DNA of 64,000 nt, taken from the NCBI GenBank assembly GCA_014529385.2, contig CM043963.1:101886912-101950911 (forward strand). Reading direction: 5' to 3'. The notes beneath the pieces were generated by a model. It searched no databases. It had not been told where the DNA came from and saw nothing but the letters and a program-made list of their open reading frames with translations. This document shows positions 1 to 10,180 of this stretch, piece after piece (position 1 is the stretch's first letter; each line of letters begins with the position of its first letter). The translations under genes and the position numbers were made by a program. The DNA comes from Adiantum capillus-veneris. Its lineage: Eukaryota > Streptophyta > Polypodiopsida > Polypodiales > Pteridaceae.

Positions 1-910
1 AGTGGATGCTTTTCCTAGCGAAACTAACCTCACAGATTCTATCAATCACGAAGATCCGATCTTGGCTTTCGAGTCGAGGTCTAAAGAACCCCCACAGGAC
101 GATTCGATCATTCAGGACGAACCGATCTTGGCTCTCGAGCCTTGGTCCAAAGAACCCTCACATGAAGTATTATGTGTTCGCATGATTGATACGCAGGCAT
201 TGTTCGAGTGTTTCATTCGTGACTTTTTCTAGTATTTTAGTCAGCATCGTTATGTGATCCCTTTTCCTAGGCATGACATATTGTATGTTGAGCACGTTTC
301 TCTCATGGATGAGCACGAATGTATGCGAATTGTTCATAAAAAGTTGAAAATTTTGTATGTAAGGAAGTCACATTCCCTGTCTCTTCCTTGGCATGACACA
401 GTTTCTGAACGAGCACATGATTGTATGAGTACCAAGCATGGGTATTTCCTTTGGGATTTGCCACAGTTGATCGATTTCGATCAAACAGAAAAGATTCGAA
501 CGCATTGTTTGCATGTGTTTGATGAACGGGTTGTCACTCCGTCTCTATGTTCATCGACATTGCATGCACAATCTTTAGAGAAGACAAGATTTTTTTCCTT
601 CACTTTACATAGAATGAGTATGTTCATGGTTTTGTGTTGGAGATTGTTTCAGGAATTTTCAGCCATGGAGATTCTTGAAGACAGAAGAAGCAAGACTCTA
701 GACGAAGTTGAAGCAAGAAAGGAGATTCAGAAGACTTTGTGTCGCTTTCGGTGCAGCCCAAAGAAGCAAGCCTTGGAGACCTTTATGAAGTTCAAGTACC
801 GCTCGACCCACACAGCAGAGTGGGCCAGCAAAGAGTCCCTTCCAGGATTGCGGATCCTGTTGGCGATCTCCCTCGACGCCATACAGTTCGGTACCAGTAC
901 CTCACTTTGA
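1..910 (+). pseudogene. 3' end of a Ty3/Gypsy-like polyprotein with a possible C-terminal chromodomain
   Basis: Two open stretches (2-232 and 254-910) separated by a stop are followed at once by a polypurine tract and an LTR, so this is the 3' internal end of a forward-strand LTR retrotransposon whose rest lies left of the window. The first stretch repeats an acidic motif (EPILALE-like). Residues about 137-205 of the second look like a chromodomain: an MEILEDRR start and, after a roughly 30-residue basic insert, FMKFKYRSTHTAEWASKESL, which resembles the end of CHD-type chromodomains. In chromoviruses such a domain sits at the C-terminus of integrase and guides insertion to marked chromatin. 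The domain call is inference from pattern. The remainder is unrecognised and clearly decayed. Confidence 0.5.
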
Positions 911-921
911 AAAGGAGGGGA
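910..921 (+). other. Polypurine tract of element I
   Basis: AAAAGGAGGGGA lies directly before the TGTCACG start of the LTR, the standard position for the plus-strand primer of an LTR retrotransposon. It overlaps the last base of the preceding stop codon. Confidence 0.75.
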
Positions 922-2044
922 TGTCACGTGACACATCCCAACCCTATGTGTCCGTGGACAAGCTACACCACAGCAGGGTTCAGTCAGTCCGATCAAGTTA
1001 GATTAGCAGTGATCCGGCACTTTTGTGAGTCTATTCGTAGACCGTGCATGCCCAATTACTTAGCATAGATGCATATCCTCCGGTTGCATACAGCATGATC
1101 ATCGGAATTCCCATCAGAATCCATTAACATCAGTTAGGGGAATTTTCCAGTGCATTTAGCCTATTTTCCTATTTATTGGGATTTTCACTTATTATTTTTA
1201 AGTGACTTTTCAACAAAAGTAGGTAGGGCAATTTTACTAAGTTAATATATAAGCAAATCCAAGTTAGCACTTTCTGGCAGAAGAGGCAACAGGAGCACCT
1301 TGCTCAACAGGCAACTTCTCAGCAAGACCAACCCCCGCGACTACTCTGGCGTTTTCTCCACAGAAGACCTAGCGTTTTTGCATCAGATCAGCCCCGGCGT
1401 CATCACGACACAGCAGATCAGCCTAGCGTTTTTGCATTTGCAGAACCCGGCGACAAAAGGACCAATTTCAGCCCCTGGCGTTTTTGGATTTCAGCAGCAA
1501 ATTAAGACCGGCATTATTCACCTAAAGTGTAGCAGATTCAGCCTGTAAAGACCATCAGTTTTCAGCCCTAAGAAACCTCATTTTTCAGCCAAGAAAACGC
1601 AGCCAAAACAGTCATTTTCAGCCACCGAAACAGTCCCGAAATTCAGCGATTAGAAGATCTCAGATTTCAGCCATCGTCGTCGTCGTCGTCGTCATCGTCA
1701 TCGTCATCGTCGTCGTCGTCACCGTCGTCGTCATCGGCATAGACCAAGTTGCATAGCCCATTGCATACGCATTGTACACCTTTGTGCAATCAAGTAGACC
1801 ACTCTCGCCGACGAGAGTGGGGCCTTCGGAGGAGGGTTTTACAACCTCTCGGGTGTCGTATCTCTTCTCTCTCCTTCTCTCAGTCTCATTCACTTGCATG
1901 CACAACATCCACTCGCTTTGTTCGTGACCACAACACTCTACAAGACGGAAAGCTCTCTCTTTCCCTAAAGAACTAAAAGGAACCTTGAGCAATAAAGATC
2001 ACTAATCTTGAGAAAATACAACATTCATTCCGCTACACCTAACA
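922..2044 (+). repeat. 3' LTR of element I (about 1.12 kb)
   Basis: It starts TGTCACGTG after the polypurine tract and ends CCTAACA. Its length matches, block by block, the reverse complement of 3584-4796: the start, the CTTTTGTGAGTCT/TTCGTAGACCGTGCATGCCC block, the TATA region, the CAG/GCGTTTTTGCA-rich middle, and the CATTC-ACTTCCGCT end. A TATATAAG box lies at 1246-1253. A run of imperfect CAGCCTAGCGTTTTTGCA-type units fills 1340-1660 and a GTC/ATC triplet array follows. The downstream flank is the gag of the opposite-strand element, so element I appears to have inserted there. The matching target duplication would be outside the window. Confidence 0.85.
1676..1738. repeat. (GTC)n/(ATC)n triplet microsatellite inside the LTR
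   Basis: About 20 CGT/CAT triplets in a row. The reverse-strand sister LTR has a shorter, more broken GAC-rich stretch at 3893-3938, so the array grew within the family. The Thr/Met-rich open frame across it is an artefact of the repeat. Confidence 0.85.
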
Positions 2045-3328
2045 ATCTCTTGGGAGAGAGCAATTGCTACTGCCTTGTTGAGATCTGCGGGGTCGAAGAC
2101 TCCTACATCAAACTTGATATATTCGTCCAATCCCGAAATGAAAGCCTCTTTGCGCTTATCATCAGATTTGCGAAATTGGGTGCCAAGCTGCAAAACACGG
2201 TTAGAAAAAGACATGACTGGCATACCATTCTGCTTGAGATTGCACCAATCTTCTTTCAATTGCGCTAGGTATTGTGGAGGCATAAACCGCGCCTTGAGCT
2301 TGTCTTGGAAGTCGGCTCAATTGAAAGAAAGGGGCGCGCCTTCCTCGGCTTCCTCTAGGTGCACGGTCAACTGTGCCTCTTGCCATGCGTGGTACCAATT
2401 AATGGCATCACCGGCAAGGTACATAGCTTCCGTCAAAACCTTGATATTTCTTGTCTTCTGAGTTGTCGCAAAGTAAGCATTAAATTGATGCAAACAAGAA
2501 TGAATAACACTAGCATCCATCTTACCATCATACTTACTGAACGTGATCTTCTCTGTGAGGGGGTTGTTGGAGTCTGAATCTCTGCTTGTGCTACTTGATG
2601 AACTACCAACTTCTTTGACCGGCTCGGACTTCGAGGTGAGTACTTGTTGGACCAACTCTTGCATGCGCCTCACGCTCTGACTCCAAGGCCGCTTGTCTCT
2701 CTTCGGCCGCCTCCTTTCTTGCTTCGGCCGCCAAGCACGCTTGCTCACGCTCACGCTCAATAGCTGCCTTTCTTTCTTCGGCCGCCAAGCGCACTTGCTC
2801 ACGCTCACGCTCAATAGCTGCCTTTCTTTCTGCTTTTCTTTCTTTTCGTTCCTCGGCTGCTACGCGTGCTTGTTCACACTCGCGATCCAAGGATGCTTGT
2901 CTTTCTTGGCGCTCACGCTCCAAGGTAACGCGTTGCGCTTCTTAATGTAACATCATGTCCATCATCGACTTGACCAAAGCCTCCATAGGATTTGGTGCAA
3001 TCCTTGGCGTAGATGGGGAAGAGGGAGGGTCAAAAAAACCTCCTGGTGGGGAAAATTCTTCTTTGCCACTGCCATGCTCATCACCTCCATGCGAAGTATC
3101 TATTCCGCCTTGGGTGATGACCATACACTGAAGTCTTGGGTTCTTAAGTTCACGAGAAACTTGGGTTCCTGTGGGTCTTAGGTTCTTGGGTTCTTGAGTC
3201 TGGAGGTTCTTGGGGTTCTGGAGTCTTGAGGTTCTTCTTTTGCTTGCAATCTGTGTTAGAGAAGGATCTTCTCTTACCCGAGCTCTTCTCTTTCCCGCGG
3301 GTGCACCCCTTGGCGGCCTTGCGCTCAC
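2045..3328 (-). pseudogene. Gag of element II, frameshifted and cut off by element I
   Basis: Read on the reverse strand from 3328. An N-terminal Pro/Arg-rich stretch (3328-2942) is followed by a long charged coiled coil made of repeated AAEERKAAIEREREQ units (2923-2603), then a Retrotrans_gag-like domain at about 2580-2045 (NPLTEKITFSKYDG start; AGDAINWYHAWQE; PPQYLAQLKEDW and FSNRVLQLGTQFR near the end). These lie in three frames, so at least two frameshifts are present. The coding homology stops at 2045, exactly where element I's LTR ends. Gag forms the particle that packages the element's RNA. The coiled coil is unusually long for a plant gag and has probably expanded by tandem duplication. 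Confidence 0.75.
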
Positions 3329-3570
3329 ACCAAGGTTGCTTTTTCCTACCTCACGTCAATTGGCCGGCCGCTAAGTGCACGGTCCGCTCTCAATGAGTGA
3401 AAAGAGAAACAAGGAGAGGCTAGACAAGCCCTTCTTTCTTGGGTTTCCTGTCACTCTTCAAAAATACGATTAGTAATCGACACGCCCAAGTGGACTTGGG
3501 TTACATGTGACCGCAACAAGCAAAAAAATTCTTGTGGTTCTTTCCTTGAGTGATACAGAACACTGCCAAA

Positions 3571-3582
3571 GCTCTGATACCA
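3571..3582 (-). other. Primer-binding site of element II
   Basis: On the reverse strand this reads TGGTATCAGAGC, the perfect plant initiator-Met-tRNA complement, one base after the LTR terminus. It fixes 3584-4796 as a 5' LTR and the transcription direction as leftward. Positions 3329-3570 are the untranslated leader. Confidence 0.92.
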
Positions 3583-3583
3583 A

Positions 3584-4796
3584 TGTAAGGTGCAGCGGAA
3601 GTGAATGTTGAACTTTGCTCAAGATGAGTGCTCCGAATTGTACTCAAAGGTTCCTTTTACTTACGGAAGGGAGAGCCTTCCGTTCCTTTAGTGAGAGAGT
3701 GCAAGCGATCACAAACAAAGTGGCTAACACTATGAATGAAGGTGCTGAGACTGTGAATGAAGGTGCTGAGACTGAGAGATAGAGAGAGAAGAATACGACA
3801 CCAGAACGTTGTCAAACCCTCCTCTGAAGGCCCCACTCTCTATGGGGAGAGCGGTCTACTATTGATTGCACAAATCTCTACAATGCAATGGAATTGTCGA
3901 CGATGTGGACGACGATGAGAACGACGACGAGACGGGCTGAAATCTGAAAACGCCAATAGCTGAAATCTGCAAATCTTTTATTTGCTGAATTTTGACTCTA
4001 TGTCGATGATTACGACGATGTGACGACGACACGCTGAAAACGCAGATGCTGAAATCTGCGTTTTCCGGGCTGAATCTGCAAACACTGGCTGATCTGACCG
4101 TGCGGCGAGGATCTGCTGCGGGAAGGTGAGATCTGCGAGGTTTGGGGGCTGCGGTGCGGAGTCTATACGTTGAAATCTGAAAACACTGATGCAGAGAAGG
4201 TGTAGACGCCGGAAATCTGCAAAAATGCTAGGCTGAAAATGCTGTCCAAATACGCTAGGCCTGTTCTGAGGTCTGCAGCAAAAACGCTAGGGCTCCTGCT
4301 GTCCTGTTGTTGCGAGGTTGGATCTGCAAATGCAAAATGCTGGATGATCTGCAATGTTGAGGAAACGTTGGCTAGTCTTGGTAGCTTGAAAACGGTAGGT
4401 CTTCAGGCTGGCCTTGCTGAGAAGTTGCACTTTCCTTGTGGTTTGCTGCCTCTTTTGTCAGAAAGTGCTAGCGCTAGTTTGCTTATATAGTGGCTTGGGT
4501 AAATTGCCCTACCCAGTTTCCCAACAAAAGTCACTTAAAAATATTAAGTAAAAAATGGCTAAAATAGGGAAAATAGATTTTCTGCACTGTAAAATGCTCC
4601 TAATGGATTCTGATGGTAATGTTGATGATCATGGTGTGTTCAACCAGAGGATATGCATCTACTCTAAGTGCCTGGGCATGCACGGTCTACGAACAGACTC
4701 ACAAAAGTGCCAGAACACTTTCTAAGCTAGGCTGACTGAACCCCTGTCATGAAGTAGCTTGTCCACGTACACATAGGGTTAGATGTGCACGTGACA
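3584..4796 (-). repeat. 5' LTR of element II (about 1.21 kb)
   Basis: On the reverse strand it starts TGTCACGTGCAC (4796) and ends TTACA (3584), one base before the PBS. A TATATAAGC box lies at 4481-4490. It is collinear with 922-2044 and more distantly with 5928-6810. The element's 3' half is not in the window because element I interrupts its gag. Confidence 0.88.
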
Positions 4797-5401
4797 CCAG
4801 CACCAGAAAGTATGAGAGCTTCCAACCGGCAATCTTCCCAGCCGTTTGTTCTGATTGGGAGTCTTTAGGAATATGGTGCATGTAACAAACTTGGACACCC
4901 CAAGTCAAGATTCTACCGCGGCACAATAGAGATTCACTTGAAAACAATTCACAAATCAAAAGAGAGTCGACATGGCCCGTAGTAGTTTCGTGCCAAGAGA
5001 TATTGGCCCCAAAGACTGGCGTCCCTTTCGGTATTTCTTTTTATATTAATCTTTGAGCAAAGTACAACCGGCCCGCGGGTGCTCACTCTCAGATTCTACG
5101 TCGAGATGCTCTGAGAAGTGAGCCCCCTTCAATCACTTATAAAGGTTTTACAAGGGTTGCTAAAAGCAAGGCCCCAAAAGCATTAAGCTTCAAAAACCAT
5201 GTCTCCCAAAAGCTAGCGTTGCCAAAAGCAGCCAATGGAAATCGCGGAAATCCGTACAGTTTTGCCACGTTAGCAGCCAGCGCGTTTTACGGCAGTCCGT
5301 ACAACAGCCACGTCAGCATGCTCTTCGCTTCTTATTAATGGCATCTAGGTTCCTCGGCAAGGGTCCATAAGTTGGACATGCCACGTCATCAGTTTATGAC
5401 A
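4797..5401 (-). repeat. Probable 3' LTR (partial) of a different reverse-strand element
   Basis: The reverse strand reads AAGAGAGGAGTA then TGTCATAAACTGATGACG, a polypurine tract followed by an LTR start, closely like the gypsy A/B junctions (AAGAGAGAGGTAA then TGTCATAAAATC). A TATA-like TTTATAAG lies at about 5138-5147, followed downstream by a transcript-start-like region. The left end is not defined because element II's LTR begins at 4796. The call rests on motif order only; no partner LTR is in the window. Confidence 0.45.
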
Positions 5402-5927
5402 TACTCCTCTCTTGAAAGAATTGTAATCGCCCTGGATTACGCATGCAAAACAGACAGAGGCCATAAACTGTCTTAGTAGACACTGACTGTTAGTACCGAC
5501 GCACTAGACACGACACATCTAGCACTTGTACAAATCGACAATCACATCACAAGACATCACTCGACATCATAGGACATCACATGACAAATCACAGGAAAAA
5601 TTCATTCCAAATCTCAGACCATAACTGCCAACAACGTATTTAGTAATCGCATCTAGATCCAGTCCGGACCTCACTGATCCGCGATTAACTAATCCTTATT
5701 GCGATCATGTCTATAGAGATTTATGAGCCCGAAATGTTGCAGTCATTTCTTCTTTTAGTTTCTCAAACAAGTCAAATGAGAGAGTACAAATCAATCATAT
5801 TCAATTTCAAGAATTCCGTGTCATAAAGTTATACAGTAGAATACTGGTCAACCCATTAGTATCCCTGAAACCCAAAGGGGACATCAGTGACCTTATTCAA
5901 AAATCGGGGTAATCTACAGCCATATTG
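5402..5927. other. Non-coding stretch, probably decayed internal end of the preceding element
   Basis: Position 5402-5416 is a polypurine tract on the reverse strand. Beyond it I see only a short reverse-strand trace resembling the chromovirus polyprotein tail, and many GACATCAC-like short repeats near 5540-5590. No gene is recognisable. Confidence 0.4.
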
Positions 5928-6810
5928 TGTAATGTGCAGCGGAAGTGATTTATGGTGATAACTCAGGATGAGTGCTCAATGTGTACTCAAGGTTCCTTTT
6001 ATATCATGAGAGAGTTGTGCAATAGACTAGAGAGAGAAAAGAGAATGCTAGTGTGAGAAGGCTGTGTGAGTAATAGAGAGAAATAATTAACATCGGATGG
6101 GGTTCCAAGCCCCCCTCTCTATCGCTAGAGAGGTATTTGCTTTAGATTACAAATGCTGATACAATGGCCCTAGATGCTGAGATACTGATGGGATCTTGCT
6201 GTAAGTGCTTGGATCTAGGAGGCTAAGGGCTGAAAATGCAAAATGCTGGGCTGATTTGACTTGGATCTGCAAACTGACAACGAGGCTAGGGCTGAAAACT
6301 GAAAACGCTGGGCTGATTCTACTGCTGAAGCTGGTGATGGGCTGAAAAACGCTGATGGTGGTGGATGGAGAGGAAAACTTTAGTGCTGCTGGGTACTTGT
6401 ATTGTAGGGTCCTGATTTGGTTGGAGAGGTGAACCTAGGGTCACTATATAGGTAAAAGAGGATGGGTCGAGCAGGGCTCTAGGAACTATCCACGGCTTTT
6501 ATTATGTTGACTAAAATGTAAATTATAAATAAGTTATTAACTCACTTATAAGAGGTGCTTCGTATGCAGTTAACACCTAGGCAGGTACTAGTACTAGACT
6601 GTGGGAACACTCCCAAGTGCCTACACCTTGCAGATACTAGTGGTGCTCATGTGCAATTCGAGGGTATACAACTACGCTGAAGTGCTTGGGCATGCAGGTC
6701 GTGCGTACAGGCTCACAAGGGTGCTGGTACACTTCCTAGGTTGTCTTCAACCCTAGTAGGAGGAGTTACAGCTTGTCCTCATGCACATATGGTTAGATGT
6801 GCACATGACA
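5928..6810 (-). repeat. Third, diverged LTR of the element I/II family (solo or remnant)
   Basis: The reverse strand starts TGTCATGTGCACATCTAACC (6810) and ends CACATTACA (5928), matching both ends of 3584-4796, with a TATATAG box near 6444-6452 and the same GCTGAAAACGC-type middle. There is no PBS to the left and no polypurine tract to the right, and the five bases on each side do not match. It is therefore either an old solo LTR or a fragment. Confidence 0.7.
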
Positions 6811-7227
6811 TGGCCACACCCTTGTCTTCAACAAATTGTTATGAAACCCAGTCCTAAGAGTTCCCTAAGAAGTACTTAGTTTTGTTTATGTTTTTACTGT
6901 TTACTTTTACGTCTACATGGCATTGATACCCGGAGTGCAATGTAACATGGATGTATTTGATCTTTCCTATTGGTCAACTTTGGCCTCTAAAGGACGTTAT
7001 TATAACTCTGCGCGTGCGCTCATGATCATCCATCATACATGGTATTCCCATCCGCTGCAAACATTGATTCTTGTTTTGATTGATTCTTTCCCTCAAGGTA
7101 TATATTCAGAAGCTTTTTCACATGACCTGTTTTTAAGTCCCTTTATTGTACTCTTGTACTGACTGAACCTTTTCTCAGATACAACACTTTGAAAATGCAA
7201 TGCTTGAGATTGTTCTTTTGTTGACAG
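6811..7227 (+). other. Sequence upstream of the RPB10 exon, probably intron
   Basis: It is AT-rich and ends in a polypyrimidine tract with TTGACAG, a good splice acceptor. A short open frame at 6917-7162 has no recognisable domain and does not encode the RPB10 N-terminus. I looked here and back to 4797 for a frame encoding the CFTCG zinc motif expected of exon 1 and did not find it. Confidence 0.5.
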
Positions 7228-8042
7228 AGATGCACTTGATGCTCTGGGTTTAGTTCGGTACTGCTGCAGGAGGATGCTTATGACTCATGTGGACCTCATT
7301 GAGAAGCTCTTGCAATACAACAGTAAGTGAAAGTAATGAACATTCTTGTGGGTGTGTGAACATTTCTGTGGGAATAAGATTAGCAATGAGAAGTGTTTCT
7401 AACTTCTTCTTATTATGTGAGAGTGTTTGGCATCCAAGCACTTGGTGTTCTGTGTGGTCATGGCCAATATTCTGAGCTTAAGGGTTATTGAGGTGCATGT
7501 TAAGGATTGCCATAAACCTGTAAAAGATCATCTCATCAGATGAGTGCCTAACATCAAAAGTAAGCATATGGTGAATTGGGACTCTTTCTTGGGATTTACA
7601 CAGATTGACTGTGATTTGGGAATATTGCATCGAGTGAGACCATGAAGTTTGTTGCCCACTTCTAGTCTGAATAGCATGGCCTTGTTGTTCGTCAAAACAG
7701 TGGTTTCAAAGGTGGGAGTCAGTTAACTACTTGGTGGACAAAAATAAGAGAGTAGCACAAGTGCTTTGACATGAAAACTTCCATCTTGAATGTGTTCTTT
7801 CAATCATGTCCTTTTTCATGTAAACTTGAAAGGGAAGTGTGTCTGCCTCTGTTTCTCGTGACCTCACCTGAATCTGTCGTGCTTTTTGTGCTACATTATG
7901 AGAGTATCTAGGGTTTGTATTTGTTGGCGTTGCATCGTCTGCCCTTTTTTTTTCTTTTGATTTGTTGGACCATGCCTGAGTGTACATGAATTGGGTTGTC
8001 ATGATCTCTGCAGCTCTTGAAAGAAATGAATCCAATCAGTGA
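7228..8042 (+). CDS. RPB10: RNA polymerase I/II/III shared subunit RPB10 (RPABC5), last two coding exons
   Basis: RPB10 is a small (about 70 residue) zinc-binding core subunit shared by nuclear RNA polymerases. Exon 7228-7322 encodes [17 protein letters not shown]... through [13 protein letters not shown], nearly the invariant C-terminal half of the family. The adjacent Cys pair supplies two of the four zinc ligands. It is bounded by TTGACAG and GTAAGT. Exon 8014-8042 follows CTCTGCAG; joined across a split Thr codon it reads TLERNESNQ then TGA, matching the usual NTLEKSD-type tail. The intron is 691 bp (7323-8013). The exon encoding the N-terminus and the CxxC ligands was not found and must be left of a retroelement-filled intron, outside the window, or lost. 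Family identity is secure; whether the gene is intact is unknown. Confidence 0.88.
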
Positions 8043-8489
8043 TAGTGAGGGAAGTTGCTGTCTTTGCTCCGGGGTTTCTTGCAGCACAACTCGTTTGTCG
8101 GTCTAAGCTCAAAGGAGGGTTGCCGGATTGTTCTTAGATGGACGTGATCATTGACTATGTTTTGAAAACACCAACAATTGAACTCGAGGTGGTTGTGTAG
8201 TTTCTTAAGATACCAAGTACAGGTGAAACTTCGATTTAGTCTGATTTTGGGCACCCCTTTGTACTCGAGTGCTCTTTATGCATAATTGTTTATAGATGTC
8301 ACTCAAGTTTAAGCATTTGGGCTCTTCGATAGTATAATAGATTCACTTCTGTTTGCTGATTTACATGACAGACCAACTTATCTACAATGCATCTGGTAGA
8401 TGTGGCTTGCAATGTCGGAGTGCGGTATAAATCAGAATGTGGTACTTCTTATCAGGTTCGACTTAGGCTGGAGAATTGTGGGGGATCTA
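8043..8489 (+). other. Probable RPB10 3' untranslated and downstream region
   Basis: The 300 bases after the stop show no conserved reading frame and no transposon signature; position fits a 3' UTR. No convincing polyadenylation site can be chosen by eye. Confidence 0.35.
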
Positions 8490-8762
8490 TGGTTAGAAAG
8501 AGGTGTTGTGACGGCATCTATCTGGCTATTGGAGAGGTGTCATGGCAAGGCATTTTCCTACTTTCTCTCAACCTCTCACACTCAGAAAGATCATTAGTTC
8601 AGAAAAAAAAAGTGGCTTCTTTACCTTGTGACAAAGCGACACTAAACTGACTTTAAGATGGTTAGAAAGAGGTGTTGTGATGGAAGCTATCTTGCTTTTG
8701 GAGAGGTTCCATGGCAAGGCATTTTCCTACTTTCTCACGACCTACTCTCAACCTCTCACACT
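8490..8762 (+). repeat. Imperfect direct duplication of about 95-105 bp
   Basis: GGTTAGAAAGAGGTGTTGTG with the following TGGAGAGG..CATGGCAAGGCATTTTCCTACTTTCTC and CTCAACCTCTCACACTC occurs at 8490-8582 and again at 8658-8762. The second copy has a short extra stretch before CTCAACCTC. The two are separated by about 75 bp. Confidence 0.8.
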
Positions 8763-9343
8763 CGCATATTCCTATTGCCGTGGCATACTACCTAGTAGTA
8801 GGCTACCATCCTTGTTCAGTACACTTTCTTTTAGCTTAGTTCACCCCAGTAACCCAATCTTGTTTAATCTTTTACTATTGGGAATCGGCAAAGAATCGAC
8901 AAAGATTCGCTGGGAGATACTGTGTATAATCTTGGAAACATTGCGTTTGTAGTTGGATGGAGTTGAGTGCAAGATTGAGTGGAGTATTGAGAAAAATTTG
9001 GGGTAAAAAAAAAGCTCTCGAACGCATTCAATTTACCTCTAAAATTTTCCGTGTAGGTTTTGCAAGTTTTTTTAAAAAAGTCTTTTGACCACTGACCTTG
9101 AGTCAATTAGATGTTTCAAATTAGCTATCTGTGAGCTATTGCTGACCCTTGTTCCATCTAAGACTCCCTTAAGATGGGCTGCATTGTACGATGGTTTACG
9201 GACATGAATATGGTAATGTGCAAGGTGGTTGTGCATGATGATCGATGTTATTGTGCACTTGTGTATTGAGTGTCATTTGACTCTAGGGTAAAGGCCCCGA
9301 TAAAAGGACGGGCTCTAGAAGCGGGACAATTCTATAAACAAAG
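8763..9343. other. Non-coding stretch
   Basis: No coding similarity, LTR end or microsatellite is visible. Confidence 0.4.
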
Positions 9344-9586
9344 ATGCGTGAGTACTTTGATAGAGCAAATGATGTGCGCACATTGGATTTGTTGGGCCAA
9401 TGCTTCAAACCTTGCAGGATCATGTCCTTTTGGAGCATGTCAGTCTTCGTCTATTGGGGCCCTCTTTTTTTACACGGTGAAATAGAGATTGCCATCGCAA
9501 TTCCTCTGTGTTGCACTGCTTCCATTGTCGTGCAAATTGTTGGTATTCTAGTATTGATCTATGCTTTTTGGCGCCCAAAATCTTGA
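9344..9586 (+). CDS. Hypothetical 80-residue hydrophobic protein, doubtful
   Basis: An open frame starting MREYFDRAND with a central and a C-terminal hydrophobic segment (VFVYWGPLFL; SIVVQIVGILVLIYAFW) that could be two membrane helices. A TTGCAG precedes GATCATG at 9412-9417, so a spliced exon is possible. I do not recognise the family. It could equally be a chance frame; the only support is its composition and its place downstream of RPB10. Confidence 0.2.
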   Translation: MREYFDRANDVRTLDLLGQCFKPCRIMSFWSMSVFVYWGPLFLHGEIEIAIAIPLCCTASIVVQIVGILVLIYAFWRPKS

Positions 9587-9928
9587 AGTATAGCTAGAGA
9601 TTGAGGCATTTCAATCTTGATGTCCTTAACTTGGCTCCTCTACCCTATTGCAAGAATTAGAGAACAACAAAAACCACATCTGTACACACAAGTTGACACT
9701 TGGAATAACTTTACGACCACAACTCTATGAAGGTGGTTCCATCTCTACTCATAGTTTCAAAGTGATGAACGGTATTTCCCAAATGCAGCTCACTAAGAGA
9801 CATTAATTTCTAACAAATTACAATAAACCAAGTATTTTGGATCACTTACCCTAGGATACTTTTAGCCATAGTTGATTGCATCTTGCTCTCACATGAGACC
9901 CTCATGAGAAACCACTACCTCTTGATCA
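9587..9928. other. Non-coding stretch
   Basis: Nothing recognisable on either strand. Confidence 0.4.
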
Positions 9929-10003
9929 GGGTGGAAATACTAGAGTGCCATTCATAGTGAAAGAGATATCTTGATTAGAATAGATGTACAATGAGTCTTT
10001 TAT

Positions 10004-10050
<47 letters not shown>

Positions 10051-10180
10051 CTTGACACATAGTTGGACACATGCTTAAGGGGGCATCTCATGCACAAATT
10101 ATGGTTTTGCATTACACATATTTGTTTCCATGTAAGAGGATGTTTATGTAAGAGGTATGAGACAAAGCCCATCCCCAACA
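9929..10180 (-). repeat. Short LTR, copy 1 (about 250 bp)
   Basis: Reverse strand begins TGTTGGGGATGGGCTTTGTC (10180). It is collinear with 27709-27963: ACTAGAGTGCCATTCATA, GAAAGAGATATCTTGAT, GTACAATGAG, TTTTCTTGACA, GGACACATG, GGCATCTCATGC, AGAGGTATGAGACAAAGCC. The left end has lost a clear TG and there is no PBS, so it is a 3' or solo LTR. It contains a long AG tract exactly where copy 2 has only TAGAGAGAC. Confidence 0.72.
10006..10046. repeat. (AG)n microsatellite
   Basis: About 20 uninterrupted AG units inside the short LTR. Confidence 0.95.

Noticed and set aside
1660-1992. Frame with a Met-Thr repeat
   Set aside because: Made by the GTC/ATC triplet run inside an LTR; no domain elsewhere in it.
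2075-2461. Forward-strand frames over 2008-2950
   Set aside because: They are antisense shadows of the reverse-strand gag of element II.
7021-7098. ATGATCATCC at 7021 and ATGGTATTCCCATCCGCTGC at 7049 as RPB10 exon 1
   Set aside because: The first bases resemble the expected start, but translation does not give the CFTCG motif or the conserved residues after it in any frame.
6917-7162. 81-residue frame as a gene
   Set aside because: No domain and probably intronic relative to the RPB10 exons.
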